The notes under the pieces were generated by a model that searched no databases, was not told where the DNA came from, and worked only from the letters and a program-made list of their open reading frames with translations. Positions 5,569-7,124 of a stretch of DNA of 7,124 bases are shown one piece after another. The position numbers and the translations under genes are program-made. Source of the stretch: Acidimicrobiia bacterium (GTDB lineage: Bacteria > Actinomycetota > Acidimicrobiia > Spongiisociales > SHLN01); assembly GCA_030624805.1 (NCBI GenBank), contig JAUXJL010000100.1, positions 1 to 7,124 of the forward strand. Reading direction: 5' to 3'. The stretch's first letter is position 1. Every line of letters begins with the position of its first letter.

Positions 5569-5871
5569 CTAGCCGGCCTCCGAGGCCGCTTCGTCGGCGC
5601 GGCCCAACGGGAGCACCATGTCAATGTTTACGTGCGGGCGGGCGATGACGTGGCTGGCGGTGACCTCGCCGATCTTCTCGGCGTTGCGGATGCCTGCGTC
5701 GACGGCCGCTTTTACTGCCGCGACGTCTCCGCGCACGATGGCAGTGACGTAGCCACCTGCCGTCTTCTCATAACTCACCAGTTCTACTTTGGCCGCCTTG
5801 ACCATCGCGTCGGCGGCCTCCACGACCGCAGGGAAACTGCGGGTCTCGATCATCCCGAGTGCTTCAGCCAT
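5569..5871 (-). CDS. BMC-H hexameric shell protein (PduA/CcmK/EutM family)
   Basis: This 100-residue single-domain protein should form the hexagonal tiles making up most of the shell facets. The sequence is classic: [21 protein letters not shown], then [36 protein letters not shown], and [17 protein letters not shown] near the end. The pore loop at residues 37-41 reads TAGGY, with small residues lining the central pore as in other BMC-H proteins that pass small metabolites. A short acidic, Ala-rich tail follows ([11 protein letters not shown]). The ATG is preceded by AAGGAG nine bases upstream, the strongest ribosome site in the operon. It is the only BMC-H in the window; others may lie outside. 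Confidence 0.97.
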   Translation of the reverse strand: MAEALGMIETRSFPAVVEAADAMVKAAKVELVSYEKTAGGYVTAIVRGDVAAVKAAVDAGIRNAEKIGEVTASHVIARPHVNIDMVLPLGRADEAASEAG

Positions 5872-5880
5872 TGGTAATTA

Positions 5881-5886
5881 CTCCTT
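5881..5886 (-). promoter_or_regulatory. Strong Shine-Dalgarno site of the BMC-H gene
   Basis: Read on the - strand, AAGGAG lies nine bases before the BMC-H ATG (5871), inside the 27-base gap after the preceding trimer gene. It is the best match to the anti-Shine-Dalgarno in the operon, consistent with a high demand for the hexamer. Confidence 0.75.
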
Positions 5887-5898
5887 TTGGACCGGGTG

Positions 5899-6531
5899 TC
5901 ATCCCGAGTTTTCGCGTCCTTCTACACTTTCGAGCGCGGCCACCGCGGCTCGCCATCCCACTTCGATATCGCGTTCCTCCCCACCCAAGTACACGCGGCC
6001 CACTGATCCAAATGTCCGTACTTCGAGCACGTTGATCTCGGCCGCCTTTTCCGCCTCGTTTGTGGCCAGCGCCGCGTAGGCAGCAGGGTGGCCCTCGAGG
6101 ATGTAAAAGCTCTGACCGGGAAGCAGCAACTGGCCGTGGCGAGTGCGGTTCACGAGCTGGGCTTGATGGTCATCGACTCGCCGGATTACCTCGCTGCTGA
6201 GAATCCGAGGTTTGAGTCGGTCAACCTCGGTGGATTCGAGCGCGTCCAAGATGGCCTGACCGGCTGCTTGGGTTTCAGCCTGGTCGGGGGAGTGGATCTC
6301 GAGCATGCCGAATACGCGCTCGACAATCTGCATTCCGGGCTTGACGTTGGTCGCCTTCAGCGCGATATCGGTGAGGCGGTTGATCTCGATGCCGGGAGCG
6401 ATCTCCACGAAGAGCATGGCGTCGTGTATGACCGGCAGGTAGCCCTGGGCAACCGTGCCGATGAAGGAACCGAACTGGGGTTGCAGGCTGTCGAGAAATG
6501 CGTAGGCCCGCAGTTCGATGTTTGTAGTCAT
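5899..6531 (-). CDS. CcmP/CsoS1D-like tandem-domain BMC shell trimer (BMC-T, stacking type)
   Basis: This 210-residue protein has two degenerate BMC domains and is close to CcmP in length. The first half (ELRAYAFLDSLQPQFGSFIG, APGIEINRLTDIALKATNVKP, IVERVFGMLEIHSPDQ) resembles the CcmP/CsoS1D type. Members of that type form trimers with a large central pore that can open or close, and two trimers can stack into an airlock-like dimer. In CsoS1D a Glu-Arg pair gates the pore; Glu71-Arg72 in IVERVFG fits that position by eye. The second domain covers about residues 106-205 (VLEVRTFGSVGRVYLGG, then DIEVGWRAAVAALES). The ATG has GGGAG five bases upstream and lies 15 bases after the deoC stop. Such a pore could admit bulky substrates such as a sugar phosphate, or cofactors; this role is inferred. 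Confidence 0.9.
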   Translation of the reverse strand: MTTNIELRAYAFLDSLQPQFGSFIGTVAQGYLPVIHDAMLFVEIAPGIEINRLTDIALKATNVKPGMQIVERVFGMLEIHSPDQAETQAAGQAILDALESTEVDRLKPRILSSEVIRRVDDHQAQLVNRTRHGQLLLPGQSFYILEGHPAAYAALATNEAEKAAEINVLEVRTFGSVGRVYLGGEERDIEVGWRAAVAALESVEGRENSG

Positions 6532-6536
6532 CGATT

Positions 6537-6541
6537 CTCCC
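6537..6541 (-). promoter_or_regulatory. Shine-Dalgarno site of the CcmP-like trimer gene
   Basis: On the - strand GGGAG lies five bases (AATCG) before the ATG at 6531, in the 15-base gap after the deoC stop. It supports that ATG as the start. Confidence 0.65.
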
Positions 6542-6546
6542 GGGCG

Positions 6547-7124
6547 CTAATACTGCTCATCTGATGCCCTGCCCTTCATGATTGACACGCCGGCCGAGGC
6601 GCCGATTCTGGTCGCACCGGCTGCGATCATATCTTCCATGTCCGCCTGTGTGCTGATGCCCCCGGCTGCCTTGACACCCATCTCTGGACCAACTGCCTCG
6701 CGCATCAACGCGACATCGAAGACAGTCGCTCCCGCGGAACTGAACCCGGTCGATGTTTTCACGAAATCGGCCTTCGCTTCCTTGGCGAGGCGGGAGGCGA
6801 TGACCTTCTCCTCGTCGGTCAGCAGGGCAGTCTCCAATATGACCTTCGTGATCGCCTTGGTTTCCCTGACCGCGTCCGTAACCCGGGAGATGTCGCGGCG
6901 CACTAGGTCGTAGTGGCCACTCTTGAGCGCCCCGATGTTGATGACCATGTCGATTTCGGTCGCGCCGTCGCGCAACGCTTGGCGGGTTTCCATGGCTTTC
7001 ACCTCCGACGTGTGGGCACCCAGCGGGAACCCGACGACGGTGCCGACTGCCACACTCGTTCCTTTGAGGCGCTGGGCGGCGTGTTTGACCCAAGAGGGAT
7101 TGATCATGACAGATGCGAATTGGA
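6547..7124 (-). CDS. deoC: Deoxyribose-phosphate aldolase (DeoC), 5' end outside the window
   Basis: DeoC cleaves 2-deoxy-D-ribose 5-phosphate into glyceraldehyde 3-phosphate and acetaldehyde through a Schiff base on a lysine in a TIM barrel. Family strings are clear: [68 protein letters not shown] and [10 protein letters not shown]. The Schiff-base Lys is in FVKTSTGF (AAA, 6759-6757), the second catalytic Lys in GVKAAGGI (6672-6670), and the Asp in EIDMV (6951-6949). An in-frame ATG at 7107 is not the true start: the five codons before it read QFASV, so the stretch [11 protein letters not shown] matches the family's FASVCVNP segment. About 35-40 N-terminal residues are missing past the right edge, including any encapsulation peptide. 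As the first visible gene of the shell operon, it is probably the source of acetaldehyde for the dehydrogenase. Confidence 0.95.
   Translation of the reverse strand, partial: QFASVMINPSWVKHAAQRLKGTSVAVGTVVGFPLGAHTSEVKAMETRQALRDGATEIDMVINIGALKSGHYDLVRRDISRVTDAVRETKAITKVILETALLTDEEKVIASRLAKEAKADFVKTSTGFSSAGATVFDVALMREAVGPEMGVKAAGGISTQADMEDMIAAGATRIGASAGVSIMKGRASDEQY

Noticed and set aside
7105..7107. ATG at 7107 as the true start of deoC
   Set aside because: Codons upstream of it remain open to the window edge and encode FASV, part of the conserved DeoC segment, so this Met is internal.

Overview
The window looks like a chromosomal fragment of a high-GC bacterium, most likely an actinobacterium; an Acidimicrobiia-like lineage is a guess. 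The signs are high GC, frequent GTG starts, a lipoprotein with a Thr/Ser/Gly-rich linker, and TANNNT boxes placed only 6-7 bases before start codons, as in actinobacterial leaderless transcripts. No rRNA, tRNA, CRISPR array or insertion sequence was seen.

Left part, + strand (1-2677): three apparently independent genes. The first (40-1293) encodes a secreted lipoprotein of the PQQ-dependent glucose/sorbosone dehydrogenase beta-propeller family. Next is a 3 x 68 bp tandem repeat (1317-1518) that triplicates the promoter-like box, start codon and first codons of the following gene, creating two mini-ORFs chained into it by ATGA start/stop overlaps. That gene (1472-2149) encodes a conserved-looking protein of unknown function with a possible PD-(D/E)XK-like core and a C-terminal winged-helix-like segment. 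A GNAT acetyltransferase (2201-2677) follows.

Right part, - strand (7124 down to 2674): a compact bacterial microcompartment (BMC) operon. In transcription order it has deoC (deoxyribose-phosphate aldolase, running off the right edge), a CcmP/CsoS1D-like tandem-domain shell trimer, a hexameric BMC-H shell protein, a pentameric BMC-P vertex protein, a PduP-like CoA-acylating aldehyde dehydrogenase with an N-terminal encapsulation-like helix, a PduT-like shell trimer, and two more BMC-P proteins. Most junctions are short gaps or 4-base overlaps, so this is one transcription unit. It converges on the GNAT gene, and the two stop codons overlap.

Proposed logic: DeoC splits 2-deoxyribose 5-phosphate into glyceraldehyde 3-phosphate and acetaldehyde. 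The aldehyde dehydrogenase converts acetaldehyde to acetyl-CoA, probably inside the shell. This matches the published idea of sugar-phosphate-utilising (SPU) BMCs. Usual partners such as a phosphotransacylase, alcohol dehydrogenase, ribose-phosphate isomerase or kinase are not in the window and may lie beyond its right edge. The most unusual points are a PduT-like trimer with Gln instead of the Fe-S cluster cysteine, three BMC-P paralogues, and the triplicated gene start at 1317-1518.
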